33,513 nucleotides of DNA from Acidobacteriota bacterium (GTDB lineage: Bacteria; Acidobacteriota; Vicinamibacteria; Vicinamibacterales; 2-12-FULL-66-21). The notes beneath the pieces are model-generated. The model saw only the letters and a list, made by a program, of their open reading frames with translations, had not been told where the DNA came from and did no database searches. The position numbers were made by a program, and so were the translations under genes. Location of the stretch: assembly GCA_013813355.1 (NCBI GenBank), contig JACCRT010000039.1, forward strand, positions 1 through 33,513, given 5' to 3'. Positions 15,335-23,607 of this stretch are shown here, in pieces; position 1 is the first letter of the stretch; every line of letters begins with the position of its first letter.

Positions 15335-16252
15335 ATGAAAAAACTCGCCCTGTGCCTCGGGCTTGCCGTGGCGCTGCCGCTGCTGGCGCCCGTCAACGCG
15401 TCCGCGCAGGCAAAGGTGCGGATTGCGATCTGGGACTTCGAGAACAATTCCCAGGAAAGCCGGTGGTTCGCCAGCCAGCTCGGCCCCGCCGTGCGCAATC
15501 ATATCGACACCGCCTTTTCGGAGCATCCGCAGCTCGCAAAGCACTTTTCGGTCGTCGAACGCGACAAGCTGGCCCTGGTGCTGAAGGAGCAGGGCCTCGC
15601 CACATCGGGTGCGGTCGACGCCAAGACGGCGGCGAGCGTCGGCAAGCTGCTCGGCGTCCGCTACATTCTCACCGGCGCCATCGACAGCTTCAGCCTCAAC
15701 AGCGCCAGGGCCTCTACCAGGATGCTCGGCGGCGTCGGCGGCAGCATGGTCGAAGCCGAAGCGGGCATCAGCATGCGCATCATCGATACGACCACCGCCG
15801 AGCGGCTCGTGGCCGTGTCTGCCGAAGGCGGGGTCAAGAAGGGCGGCGGCGCGTTCCGTGGCACCGCGATCAGCCGGGACGCCGAGTGGGGCATCGCCAG
15901 CGAGGCGATCGAAAAGGCCGCGCAGGACCTGGTCAAGAAGTTCGTCAACGGCAACTACGCGAGCCGCTTCGTGACCGAGGGCGTCAACGCGACGCTCGAA
16001 GGAAAGGTGATCCGGGTCGATGGCGACCGCGCCTGGATCAATCTCGGGACATCGGCCGGCCTGAAGGTCGGCGATCGGTTCCAGGTGCTGCGGATCGGCG
16101 ACGAGCTCATCGATCCCGACACCGGTGCGAAGCTCGGCGCCGACGAGGAACAGACCGGCACGGCCGAAGTGATCGATGCGCAGGAGAAGTTCTCGATCGT
16201 GCGCGTCACCGGCGCAGTGGACGCGAAGTCGCTGCTGCGCAAGCAGCCGTAG
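15335..16252 (+). CDS. Secreted CsgG/FlgT-like protein
   Basis: 305 residues from an ATG with AGGAGG. Signal peptide 'LALCLGLAVALPLLAPVNASAQ', without a lipobox cysteine at the cleavage site. The main domain (~25-220) has the CsgG/LpoB-type pattern: 'VRIAIWDFENNSQ' at the first strand, 'FSVVERDKLALVLKEQGLA', 'GKLLGVRYILTGAIDSF', and 'GISMRIIDTTTAERLVA'. The C-terminal part (~225-300, 'GKVIRVDGDRAWINLGTSAGLKVGDRFQV', here in two pieces of the family pattern) resembles the FlgT C-terminal domain. CsgG forms an outer-membrane export pore as a lipoprotein; this one lacks the lipid anchor, so a periplasmic assembly role is more likely. Lies between PP2C and FHA-protease genes. Confidence 0.8.
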   Translation: MKKLALCLGLAVALPLLAPVNASAQAKVRIAIWDFENNSQESRWFASQLGPAVRNHIDTAFSEHPQLAKHFSVVERDKLALVLKEQGLATSGAVDAKTAASVGKLLGVRYILTGAIDSFSLNSARASTRMLGGVGGSMVEAEAGISMRIIDTTTAERLVAVSAEGGVKKGGGAFRGTAISRDAEWGIASEAIEKAAQDLVKKFVNGNYASRFVTEGVNATLEGKVIRVDGDRAWINLGTSAGLKVGDRFQVLRIGDELIDPDTGAKLGADEEQTGTAEVIDAQEKFSIVRVTGAVDAKSLLRKQP

Positions 16253-16290
16253 TTTCGGGCGGCCCGCGCCTACGGCCCGCAGATGAGACG

Positions 16291-16365
16291 AACTCAGAGT
16301 GTCGAACCCGGAGGCACCCGTCCCGCGTTCCTCATTCTGAGTTCTGAGTTCTGAATTCTGATTTT
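16291..16365. repeat. TTCTGAG word tract with an inverted partner
   Basis: CATTCTGAGTTCTGAGTTCTGAATTCTGATTTT (16333-16365) is a degenerate tandem of TTCTGAG/A. An upstream AACTCAGAGTG (16291-16301) is complementary to CATTCTGAGTT (16333-16343) with one G-U pair, so the transcript could fold into an 11-bp stem with a 31-nt loop between the CsgG-like gene and the FHA-protease gene. The tandem tract ends just before the presumed start of the latter. Confidence 0.65.
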
Positions 16366-16368
16366 CAC

Positions 16369-17412
16369 TTGCTTCCCCTACAGGTCCGCTTCATCAGCGG
16401 CTCGCGGCGCGGGCAGAAAACTGCCTTTCACCACTCCCCGGTTCGCGCCGGCCGGAGCCGCGACAGCGACCTCCTGGTTCCCGAACTGACCGAACCCCTG
16501 TCGAGCGGCCGCCATGCGGAGTTCGTCTTCGAGGACGGCCACTGGTGGGTCGTCGATTGCGCATCCACGAACGGCACTCGGCTCAACGGCCTGCCGGTGA
16601 GCCGGGCACGGCTGCAGGACCGCGACCGCCTCTCGTTTCGCGATGTCGATCTGGAGGTCCGTGTTGGCGCCGCCCGCCATCTCGGCCGCGCCGCGCTCGG
16701 CGCAGCGCTCATCGTGTTGCTCGCGATCATGGGCTGGGTTGCCTGGGAGGCCACGCGCCGCCCCCTCGACGCCATCGCGTCCGCGGCGCGCCGCTCCGTG
16801 TACCTGCTGACGATCCACGACGCCGAGCGGCGGACGGCCGTCGGGACCGCGTTCGCCGTGGACGCCTCCGGGCAGCTCGTGACCAACGCGCACGTCGCGG
16901 CGCCGCTGGCCGCGCTGCTGGCCACTGCGCAGTCCCCCATCCCGTATGCCGTCGGCGCCGACGATCCCGAGCGACCGCGACGCATCACGGGCATCAGGCT
17001 TCATCCCGGCTGGAGGGAGGGCTCCATCTCGAACGATGTGGCGCTGGTCACCGTCGAGCAGGGGCCCGCGCTCTCGCCGCTCCAACTGGCGCGCAGCGAC
17101 CAGCTTGCAGCCCTCGAGCCCGGAGTGACGGTCGCGATCTTCGGCTTCCCGGCGGCCTTCACCTATCCGGACCGCCCGCTGGGAAGTCTCGCGGTCAACG
17201 TCCTCAGGGAGGTCCGGGGCTCACGCTATCTGGTGGTCGGTGTGGCGGTGACCGCGGGATCGAGCGGCAGCCCCGTCTTCGCGATTGACGGCACCGTGGT
17301 CGGGATGATCGTGGGAAGCGGCCGGGCAGGTGCCGGCAACGTCGGCACCGAGGTGAACACCAGCCCCGGTGTCGCGCTCAGCGCGGCCGTGGTCCGCGAA
17401 GTGCTGCAGTAG
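16369..17412 (+). CDS. FHA domain - membrane segment - trypsin-like serine protease
   Basis: 347 residues. An N-terminal FHA domain (~5-100) has the phosphothreonine-binding signature 'AGRSRDSDL', 'LSSGRHAEF' and 'CASTNGTRLNG'. One membrane helix (~107-125) follows, then a trypsin/DegP-like protease with a complete triad: H175 ('VTNAHV'), D223 ('SNDVALV') and S299 ('GSSGSP'). No PDZ domain is present. With the FHA domain in the cytoplasm and the protease outside, the protein could link kinase activity to periplasmic proteolysis; orientation is inferred. The start is uncertain: the frame opens after a TGA at 16345, and only TTG (16369) or CTG (16351) are available before the conserved 'QVRFISG'. 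No good Shine-Dalgarno is visible. Confidence 0.85.
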   Translation: MLPLQVRFISGSRRGQKTAFHHSPVRAGRSRDSDLLVPELTEPLSSGRHAEFVFEDGHWWVVDCASTNGTRLNGLPVSRARLQDRDRLSFRDVDLEVRVGAARHLGRAALGAALIVLLAIMGWVAWEATRRPLDAIASAARRSVYLLTIHDAERRTAVGTAFAVDASGQLVTNAHVAAPLAALLATAQSPIPYAVGADDPERPRRITGIRLHPGWREGSISNDVALVTVEQGPALSPLQLARSDQLAALEPGVTVAIFGFPAAFTYPDRPLGSLAVNVLREVRGSRYLVVGVAVTAGSSGSPVFAIDGTVVGMIVGSGRAGAGNVGTEVNTSPGVALSAAVVREVLQ

Positions 17413-17499
17413 CCCTCGTCCCCTGGAAGCGTGATGAGTTGCACGAGTCCCGGGGCGCGGCGCCCGGATCGCAAGGCGCGACGACCGCGCAGAGTGGGC

Positions 17500-19542
17500 C
17501 TAGCCTCCGCCCTTCACCATGAACGCCTTGACCCGCGCCAGCGTGTCGATCGCCACAACCCGCGCATTCTCGTTCGCGCGCTCCGCGCCGAGGCGCTGAT
17601 CGAAACTGAACGTTCGCGCGGGGGCCATCGGGATCACGCGGTCCAGTTTCGGTGCGTCCCCCATCACCTCGATCGAATACGTCCGCACGGCCATCACTGT
17701 GCCGAACTGCTGCTCGCGCCGCTCGTCGATGGCCGTGGCCGTCGCGACAAGGATGATGTCGGCGCGATCCGACGAGCGGGCGATGCCCAGGCGCTCGCGT
17801 TCGAGCGCCTGGTCGAAGGCAGCTCGCACGGCGCCGCACACCTCGCCGGCGCCGCGGCATTCCACGAACACGGACGGACTGGCCGGCAGCGCTTGCACGC
17901 CTTGCGTGGACGGCGCGGGCGGTGACGCGGCACCTACCGGGGGTGGCGCGGCCCCCGTGAGAGGTGACCCCGTAGTTGCGGGAGGCACCCCACTCGCCGG
18001 AGGTGGCGCAGCCTGAGTAGATGGGGCTGCCGCACCGGCGTTCCCGGTTCCGCTGGATGCCGCGGATCCGCCCGGCGCACGCTGCGGCGGCGTGGTCGCG
18101 CTGCCACCGCCACCAGGCGCGCCGCTGGCCGAGGCGGACGCCGCCGCCGTCTCACCGGGAGCAATTACCTGGTCTGCTGGCGGACCTGCTGCGGACGTTG
18201 ATGCTCCTTCGGCCCGATCAATCGGCGGCAATGCTGTTGCCAATGACGCGTCCGGCGGGTGCGACCCTGTGTCCGTCGTCGCCTGCGGCGTCCCGCCGCC
18301 CGCCCGCTCGGTGAAAAACCAGAGCGCCCCGCCCAGGCCCGCGATAAGGGCGATGATGGCGGCGATCGAGCCGAGTGCGCCAAGCGAGCTCCCGGGTTTC
18401 GGCGTGAAGCCGGCCTCTGGTGTGACGGGCGGGGCTGGCACCGTCGGGCGGGTTCCCCGCAGGCCAACATCCGGCGCGGCGAGCGCCTGCTCCATCCCGG
18501 CCTGCGGCGTGGGCATGGTCAGGTCCGGGTCATCAAGCGCCCCTCGGAGGGCGCCCACGGCAAGTGATGGCGACGCGCCGAGCGGTCTCGCGGGTTCCCT
18601 GCCGGCGCCCGCTTCCAGCGCCGCGGCAAGTTCCTCCGCGGTCTGGTAGCGGTTGGCGGGATCCTTCTCGAGACACTTGAGCGCGACCGCCTCCAGGAAT
18701 GGCGGGATGCCGATGTCGGGTCGCCGCCGGGACGGCGGCGCCGGCGTTTCGGTCATGTGCTTGACCAGGATCGCCGGCGTGGACGGATCGGTGAACGGCA
18801 CCTCGCCGACCAGCATCTCGTAGAGCATCACGCCGAGCGAGTAGAGGTCGCTCCGCCCGTCCACGTCCTTCCCCATCGTCTGCTCAGGCGACATGTACTG
18901 GGGCGTGCCGAGTGCGTAGCCGGGCGCGGTAAGCTCGGTCTGTACCTCGTCGAACGTCTTCGCGATCCCGAAGTCGAGGAGCTTGGTTATCTCGCGCCCC
19001 TCGCTGTCACGCGTCAGCATGACGTTCTGCGGCTTGAGGTCTCGATGGATGATGTGGTGCCTGTGCGCAAGGGCGAGGGCGCTGGCGACCTGCCGCACGA
19101 TTGACACGATGCGCGGCGGGTCGATGCGGCCCTGGCGCCGGATCTCGTCTTTGAGGCTCCGGCCATCGACGAGTTCCATCGCGATGTACAGGGTGCCGTC
19201 GTCGGTCTGACCGAGGTCGTAGACCGCCACGATCCCCGGGTGGTTCAAGCTGGTGGCCGCGCGTGCTTCGCGCTGGAAGCGCCGGACCACGTCGTCGGAG
19301 CTGACGAGCTCAGCCTTAATCAGCTTGACGGCCACCGGCTTGTTCAGCATGACGTGCGTGGCACGGAAGACGGCACCCATGCCGCCGCTGCTGAGATGGC
19401 TTTCGAGGCGATACTTGCCCTGCAGCACCGCGCCCACGAAGCGTTCTTCAGTCGGGCGGTGGCCCTCGAGAACCGTGCCGTCCTTCGGGCAGAGCCGTAC
19501 GTTGGGAGGATAGGACGTTCCGCAGTTGGGGCAGGCGATCAT
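17500..19542 (-). CDS. Ser/Thr protein kinase with N-terminal zinc ribbon and extracytoplasmic domain
   Basis: 680 residues from the ATG at 19542; the upstream 69 residues in the track precede the promoter and are rejected. N-terminal zinc-ribbon-like motif 'CPNCGTSYPPNVRLCPKDG' (C4, C7, C18; the fourth ligand would be non-Cys). Kinase domain ~44-310: 'SSGGMGAVF', K73, 'HRDLKPQN' (166-168 = HRD), DFG (190-192), 'SPEQ'. The membrane helix is ~387-410. Then comes a ~140-residue Ala/Gly/Pro/Ser-rich spacer and a C-terminal domain (~555-680) beginning 'SVFVECRGAGEVCGAVRAAF' that I cannot assign. An extracytoplasmic, wall- or envelope-spanning spacer is plausible. It is convergent with the FHA-protease gene, 87 bp away. 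Confidence 0.9.
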   Translation of the reverse strand: MIACPNCGTSYPPNVRLCPKDGTVLEGHRPTEERFVGAVLQGKYRLESHLSSGGMGAVFRATHVMLNKPVAVKLIKAELVSSDDVVRRFQREARAATSLNHPGIVAVYDLGQTDDGTLYIAMELVDGRSLKDEIRRQGRIDPPRIVSIVRQVASALALAHRHHIIHRDLKPQNVMLTRDSEGREITKLLDFGIAKTFDEVQTELTAPGYALGTPQYMSPEQTMGKDVDGRSDLYSLGVMLYEMLVGEVPFTDPSTPAILVKHMTETPAPPSRRRPDIGIPPFLEAVALKCLEKDPANRYQTAEELAAALEAGAGREPARPLGASPSLAVGALRGALDDPDLTMPTPQAGMEQALAAPDVGLRGTRPTVPAPPVTPEAGFTPKPGSSLGALGSIAAIIALIAGLGGALWFFTERAGGGTPQATTDTGSHPPDASLATALPPIDRAEGASTSAAGPPADQVIAPGETAAASASASGAPGGGGSATTPPQRAPGGSAASSGTGNAGAAAPSTQAAPPPASGVPPATTGSPLTGAAPPPVGAASPPAPSTQGVQALPASPSVFVECRGAGEVCGAVRAAFDQALERERLGIARSSDRADIILVATATAIDERREQQFGTVMAVRTYSIEVMGDAPKLDRVIPMAPARTFSFDQRLGAERANENARVVAIDTLARVKAFMVKGGG

Positions 19543-19579
19543 TCGAGATGGCGTCTCCTGAGACGTCGAAAGGATCAGA

Positions 19580-19609
19580 ATTGTAGCCGTTTCGTCCACT
19601 TGACAACAA
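19580..19609 (-). promoter_or_regulatory. Promoter with TACAAT -10 for the zinc-ribbon kinase
   Basis: The minus strand has TACAAT (19580-19585) 37 bp before the kinase ATG, preceded either by TTGTTG (19604-19609, 18-bp spacer) or by TTGTCA (19601-19606, 15-bp spacer). The first has the better spacing. The core GCTACAATT is identical to that of the TPR-kinase promoter at 20669. Confidence 0.55.
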
Positions 19610-19909
19610 GGCTCCCCGCGCCCATATTGAACCCATACTCTCCTCATTCCACAGGAGGCCGTTCGTTGGACACACCGCCGGATTCGCAAACGGGCTGAAC
19701 GGGGTTCCACCGAACCCGCGCCGTGTGGCCTCCGGTTGACTCCGGGCACACAGCCCCACCACTACCGGTGGGACCCCGTCTCCGCCCCCCGCCGCCATCC
19801 GCGCCGACTGCGTCAGTCCAACGCACCCTGTGCGTCACTCCCCGCACCCTCTGCGACAGTCCCCACTCACCCTGTGCGTTCGTCCCCCTTTCAGATATAG
19901 GATTTCCGC
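19610..19909. other. Divergent intergenic region between kinase and PIG-L genes
   Basis: Together with 19543-19609 this makes 367 bp without a gene. It holds the kinase promoter at its left end, a small hairpin (CCCACC-actacc-GGTGGG, 19755-19772) and the CACCCTGTGCG repeat tract at 19821-19888. A TATAGG-like -10 (19895-19900) may serve the PIG-L gene. No conserved small ORF was recognised. Confidence 0.6.
19821..19888. repeat. Three ~21-24 bp tandem repeats (CACCCTGTGCG...TCCCC)
   Basis: Degenerate units: ACGCACCCTGTGCGTCACTCCCC (19821-19843), GCACCCTCTGCGACAGTCCCC (19844-19864) and ACTCACCCTGTGCGTTCGTCCCCC (19865-19888). The first contains the perfect palindrome CGCAC-CCT-GTGCG. The tract ends 21 bp before the PIG-L start codon. 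Confidence 0.75.
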
Positions 19910-20647
19910 GTGACGATCCTGTTCTGTTTCGCCCACCCTGACGACGAAAGCTTTTCAGGGGCTGGAACCGCCATGCGGTGCGCGGCCGCGGGGGCGAAGA
20001 CCGTCCTCGTCACGGCAACCCTCGGCGAACGCGGGAAGCGGGGAGACCCGCCCGTCTGCGAGGAGGCGGACCTGCCCGCGGTGCGCGAACACGAGTTGCG
20101 GAACGCGGCGGCCGTCATCGGGTTCGACGAACTCCACCTGCTGGGATACCGGGATCGTGAGCTGGCCGACGCGCCGCCGGAGGCCATGCGGCGGGTGCTG
20201 GTGAGCCACCTTCGGCGGCTGCGGCCCGCGGTGGTCGTCACGTTCGATCCGAATGGCTTCAACGCGCACCCCGACCATGTGGCCATCAGTCGCTTCTGCA
20301 GCGAGGCGATTGCCGCGGCAGCCGATCCCCGATGGCACCCGGACGCCGGCGCGCCGCACCAGGTTCGGAGGCTCTTGTGGACCCCGCCCGTCGCTCCGTG
20401 GGACGCCGTGGCCCTAGACCTAGACCTGGCCGCGCAACCGGGCGCGGACTTCGTCATTGATGTGTCGGCGTTCCGGAAGCGCCGGATCGCTGCGCTCCGG
20501 GCACACCGGACGCAGCACCTGTCGGTCGATCGCTATTTCTTCGATCGGCCAGAGCTCGACCGCATTGTGGACGTGGAGATCTGGCGACAGGCATGGGGGC
20601 CGGCCCTGGCCACGCGGCCGAGCCGCGACGTGTTCGACGGCCTCTGA
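19910..20647 (+). CDS. PIG-L family deacetylase
   Basis: 245 residues, the usual size, starting with GTG at 19910 (AGGAT upstream). PIG-L/LmbE motifs: 'FAHPDDESF' (AHPDDE at 8-13) and 'NAHPDHVAI' (HPDH at 120-123), which supply the zinc ligands and catalytic Asp for N-deacetylation of GlcNAc-type substrates. Family members include MshB, BshB and lipopolysaccharide or antibiotic deacetylases; the substrate here cannot be told. No BshA or MshA partner gene is nearby. It is cytoplasmic, with no signal peptide. It is followed by the TPR-kinase gene with its own promoter 22 bp after the stop. Confidence 0.93.
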   Translation: MTILFCFAHPDDESFSGAGTAMRCAAAGAKTVLVTATLGERGKRGDPPVCEEADLPAVREHELRNAAAVIGFDELHLLGYRDRELADAPPEAMRRVLVSHLRRLRPAVVVTFDPNGFNAHPDHVAISRFCSEAIAAAADPRWHPDAGAPHQVRRLLWTPPVAPWDAVALDLDLAAQPGADFVIDVSAFRKRRIAALRAHRTQHLSVDRYFFDRPELDRIVDVEIWRQAWGPALATRPSRDVFDGL

Positions 20648-20665
20648 GCAACAGCTCAAGAGTCC

Positions 20666-20674
20666 TGCTACAAT
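20666..20674 (+). promoter_or_regulatory. Extended -10 promoter (TGCTACAAT) for the kinase/pseudokinase pair
   Basis: TGC directly precedes TACAAT, an extended -10. The kinase ATG at 20734 is about 55 nt beyond the predicted start. No -35 hexamer is evident. As the pseudokinase starts 3 bp after the kinase stop, this promoter should drive both. Confidence 0.5.
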
Positions 20675-20733
20675 TATGCGCACCCCGCAGCAGCCGCTGC
20701 CAGTTGTGCACCTGGCGCCGCCGTGTCAACCGC

Positions 20734-23604
20734 ATGGCCCCGACCCTGATTTCGCATTACCGCCTGCTCGACCAGCTTGGCGAAGGTGGCATGGGCGTGG
20801 TGTATCGCGCCGAAGACGTGCGCCTCGGCCGCGAAGTCGCCATCAAGCTGCTGCGCACCAGCGAGGTCCCGTCGGCGGAATGGCTCGCCCGCTTCGAACG
20901 GGAGGCTCGCCTTGCCTCGTCGCTGCAGCACCCGCACATCTGCACCATCCACGAGCTGGGCGAGCACGAGGGGCAGCCGTTTCTCGCCATGGAGCGGCTC
21001 GAGGGCCGCACCCTCCGGCAGGTGATCGACGACCCGATGCCAGCCCAGCGGGTGATTGGGCTGGCACGGCAGGCGGCCGACGCGCTCGACGCGGCACACC
21101 GCCGCGGGATTATTCACCGCGACATCAAGCCAGCCAACCTGTTCGTCAGCTATGGCGACCATCTGAAGGTCCTCGATTTCGGCCTCGCCAAGCTTGCGTC
21201 GGCCGGAGACGTTCACGGCGAGCGCGCGCCGTCGAGCCCGACCCTTCCCGCACCGGCCGGGCTCGACCTCACGCGCGCCGGCGATCGCGTCGGCACGACC
21301 GCCTACATGTCTCCGGAGCAGGCGCTTGGGCAGCCGCTCGACGCGCGGACGGACCTGTTCTCGCTCGGCAGCGTGATCTACGAGATGGCGACCGGCCGAC
21401 GGGCCTTCGGGGGCGACGACATCGCGCTCATCGTCACGAAGATCATCAACGGGATACTCGTCCCGCCCTCCACGGTCAATGCTGCCATCCCGGCGCAACT
21501 CGAGGCGATCGTCCTGCGACTGCTCGCGGTGGACCCTGCGAACCGGTACCAGACGGCCGCCGAACTGATAATCGATCTTTCCGCGGCGGCCGAATCCCTC
21601 GAGCCACGGGAGGAAGCTGCCGCGCTCTCACAGCCCCGTCCCATCAAGCGAGCTCGCCTGCAGGCCGTTGTGCCGCTCGTACTGGGCGCGCTGGTGCTGG
21701 CGGGGGTGGCGAGGTGGACGCTGGCACCCCGCGGCGCGGCATTGACGGATCGCGACAGCCTGCTCGTGGCGGCGTTCGAGAACACGACGGGCGATCCCAT
21801 GTTCGATGACGCGCTCATCCATGGCCTCAAGGTGCAGCTCGGCCAGTCACCCTTTCTCGATATCGTTCCCGACGCGCGCGTCCGCGAGACGCTGCGGCTG
21901 ATGGGCCGTCCAGACGACGAGGCCCTGACGGCGTCGACGGTGCGCGAGGTCTGCGAGCGGATGGGCGTGCGTGCGATGCTCGAAGGCTCGATCGCACCGC
22001 TCGGTGCCAACTACGTGCTCACGTTGAACGCCACCGAGTGCCAGACCGGCGAACCTCTGGCGCGGGCACAGGGCGAAGCCACGAGCGATGCACGCGTGCT
22101 GGCGGTCCTCGGCTCGATCTCGTCGTCCATCCGTCAGACGCTTGGTGAGTCACTGCCCACGCTGGAGCGGTTCGATGTCCCGATCGAGCAGGCCACGACG
22201 CCGTCGCTGGCAGCGCTGAAGGCGTACACGCTGGGCCTCGAGGAACGCCGACGGGGCCGCGAGCTCGAATCGGTCGCATTTTTCAACCAGGCGACCGAGC
22301 TCGACCCCCACTTCGCCGCCGCCTACGCAACGTTGTCGACGGTGTACGGCAGCCTCGGCGAATGGCGTCGAAGCGAAGAGTTCGCCCGCAAGGCGTACGA
22401 CCTCCGGGACCGCGTCAGCGAACGCGAGCGGCTGTTCATCACCTACCAGTTCCACGACCGGGTGACCGGGGACCAGGACAAGGCCGCTGCCACGCTCGAA
22501 CTGTGGCGAACCCAGTACCTGCGTGAGTCGCGGCCGTCCAACGCCCTGGCGGTGATTCACAACCGTGTCGGCCGCTACGAGCAGGCGGAGGCCGAGGCCC
22601 GCGAGGCGCTGCGGCGAACGCCCGGGCATCCGTTCCCCCTGTCGAACCTCGCCTTGACCTATCGCGCGCTCGGGCGCTATGACGACGCGCGCCGGGTGGC
22701 GGAGGAGGCGGTTGCGCTCGGCGTGGAAACGTCCCCGACGCGCCGGTTGCTGTATCAGCTCGGGATGCTGACCGGCGACGGATCGGCGGACGCGCACGTC
22801 ACCTGGGCGAAGGACCGGCCGCGCGAGTTCGACCTCGTCTCGGCGCAGGCGGAGGTAGCGGCGTTCGACGGCCGGATGCAGGAGGCCGGCGAACTCTACC
22901 AGCGTGCGGCGGACATGGCGCTGGCACGCCGGCTGCGCGGCACCGCCTCCGGGTACGCGGCACGGGTCGCCTGGACGGAGGTCCTCTATCGTCCGGCGCC
23001 AGAGGCTGCCGCGCGCGTCCGCCGCGTCGTGGCGCTCATCGAGGGCGGGCGCGAGGGGCCCGGCTCCGTGCCGCGCTTCCGCGGGGCGGCGGCCTACGCG
23101 CTGGCCGGCATGACGACCGAAGCGCAGGCTATTGTCGCGGAGGCCGAGCAGCGATACCCGGAGTCCACGCTGGTCCGTGACGTGCTGGCCCCCTCGACCA
23201 GGGCTGCGCTGGCGCTGCGGCAGGGCCGTGCCCAGGCCGCGCTCGACGCCCTGGAGGCAACCAGGCGCACCGAAACCGGCACGATGGCCGGCCTGGTCCC
23301 CGTGTATTTGCGCGCCGAAGCGATGCTGATGGCGGGGTCCGCCGCACCGGCCGCGCGGGAGTACCAGAGGATCCTGGAGCATCGCGGGGTCGATCCCTTT
23401 ACGCCGCTCATCCCGCTCGCGCATCTCGGCATCGCGCGCGCCAGGGCGCTGGCAGGCGACGCCGCCGGCAGCCGTCAGGCGTACGAGGCGCTCTTCGAGC
23501 TCTGGCGAGACGCGGATGCCGACCTGGCCCCGCTGACGGCCGCACGGGCGGAGTACGCCCGCCTCAGCACGCTCGGCCCGGTGCCGGAGCATTCGTCCCG
23601 GTAA
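20734..23604 (+). CDS. Ser/Thr protein kinase with C-terminal TPR region
   Basis: 956 residues from the ATG at 20734; the 47 preceding residues in the track overlap the upstream gene and promoter. Kinase domain ~10-285: 'LGEGGMGVVY', K38, 'HRDIKPAN' (HRD 128-130), DFG (148-150), 'SPEQ': all catalytic residues present. The membrane helix is ~309-327. A ~180-residue segment ('LLVAAFENTTGDPMFDDAL', 'MGVRAMLEGSI') resembles the TolB-like/FlgO region seen in CadC- and cyclase-type TPR proteins. The rest is TPR repeats ('YATLSTVYGSLGEWRRSEEF', 'NLALTYRALGRYDDARRV'). It is probably a membrane kinase with an extracytoplasmic protein-binding sensor. The next gene is its inactive paralogue. Confidence 0.92.
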   Translation: MAPTLISHYRLLDQLGEGGMGVVYRAEDVRLGREVAIKLLRTSEVPSAEWLARFEREARLASSLQHPHICTIHELGEHEGQPFLAMERLEGRTLRQVIDDPMPAQRVIGLARQAADALDAAHRRGIIHRDIKPANLFVSYGDHLKVLDFGLAKLASAGDVHGERAPSSPTLPAPAGLDLTRAGDRVGTTAYMSPEQALGQPLDARTDLFSLGSVIYEMATGRRAFGGDDIALIVTKIINGILVPPSTVNAAIPAQLEAIVLRLLAVDPANRYQTAAELIIDLSAAAESLEPREEAAALSQPRPIKRARLQAVVPLVLGALVLAGVARWTLAPRGAALTDRDSLLVAAFENTTGDPMFDDALIHGLKVQLGQSPFLDIVPDARVRETLRLMGRPDDEALTASTVREVCERMGVRAMLEGSIAPLGANYVLTLNATECQTGEPLARAQGEATSDARVLAVLGSISSSIRQTLGESLPTLERFDVPIEQATTPSLAALKAYTLGLEERRRGRELESVAFFNQATELDPHFAAAYATLSTVYGSLGEWRRSEEFARKAYDLRDRVSERERLFITYQFHDRVTGDQDKAAATLELWRTQYLRESRPSNALAVIHNRVGRYEQAEAEAREALRRTPGHPFPLSNLALTYRALGRYDDARRVAEEAVALGVETSPTRRLLYQLGMLTGDGSADAHVTWAKDRPREFDLVSAQAEVAAFDGRMQEAGELYQRAADMALARRLRGTASGYAARVAWTEVLYRPAPEAAARVRRVVALIEGGREGPGSVPRFRGAAAYALAGMTTEAQAIVAEAEQRYPESTLVRDVLAPSTRAALALRQGRAQAALDALEATRRTETGTMAGLVPVYLRAEAMLMAGSAAPAAREYQRILEHRGVDPFTPLIPLAHLGIARARALAGDAAGSRQAYEALFELWRDADADLAPLTAARAEYARLSTLGPVPEHSSR

Positions 23605-23607
23605 TCC

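Noticed and set aside
17440-17480. GGGCG-CGG-CGCCC hairpin between the FHA-protease and the kinase gene as a bidirectional terminator
   Set aside because: Only 5 bp, and no U tract on either side.
14328-19542. PP2C/FHA/kinase block as part of a type VI secretion locus
   Set aside because: No Tss sheath, tube, baseplate or ClpV gene in the window.
19821-19888. Repeats upstream of the PIG-L gene as a CRISPR array
   Set aside because: Units are adjacent, degenerate and without spacers; no cas gene is present.
20593-20733. N-terminal extension of the TPR kinase given by the ORF track
   Set aside because: It overlaps the PIG-L 3' end and the promoter, is Arg-rich without similarity, and the kinase fold starts normally at the ATG at 20734.
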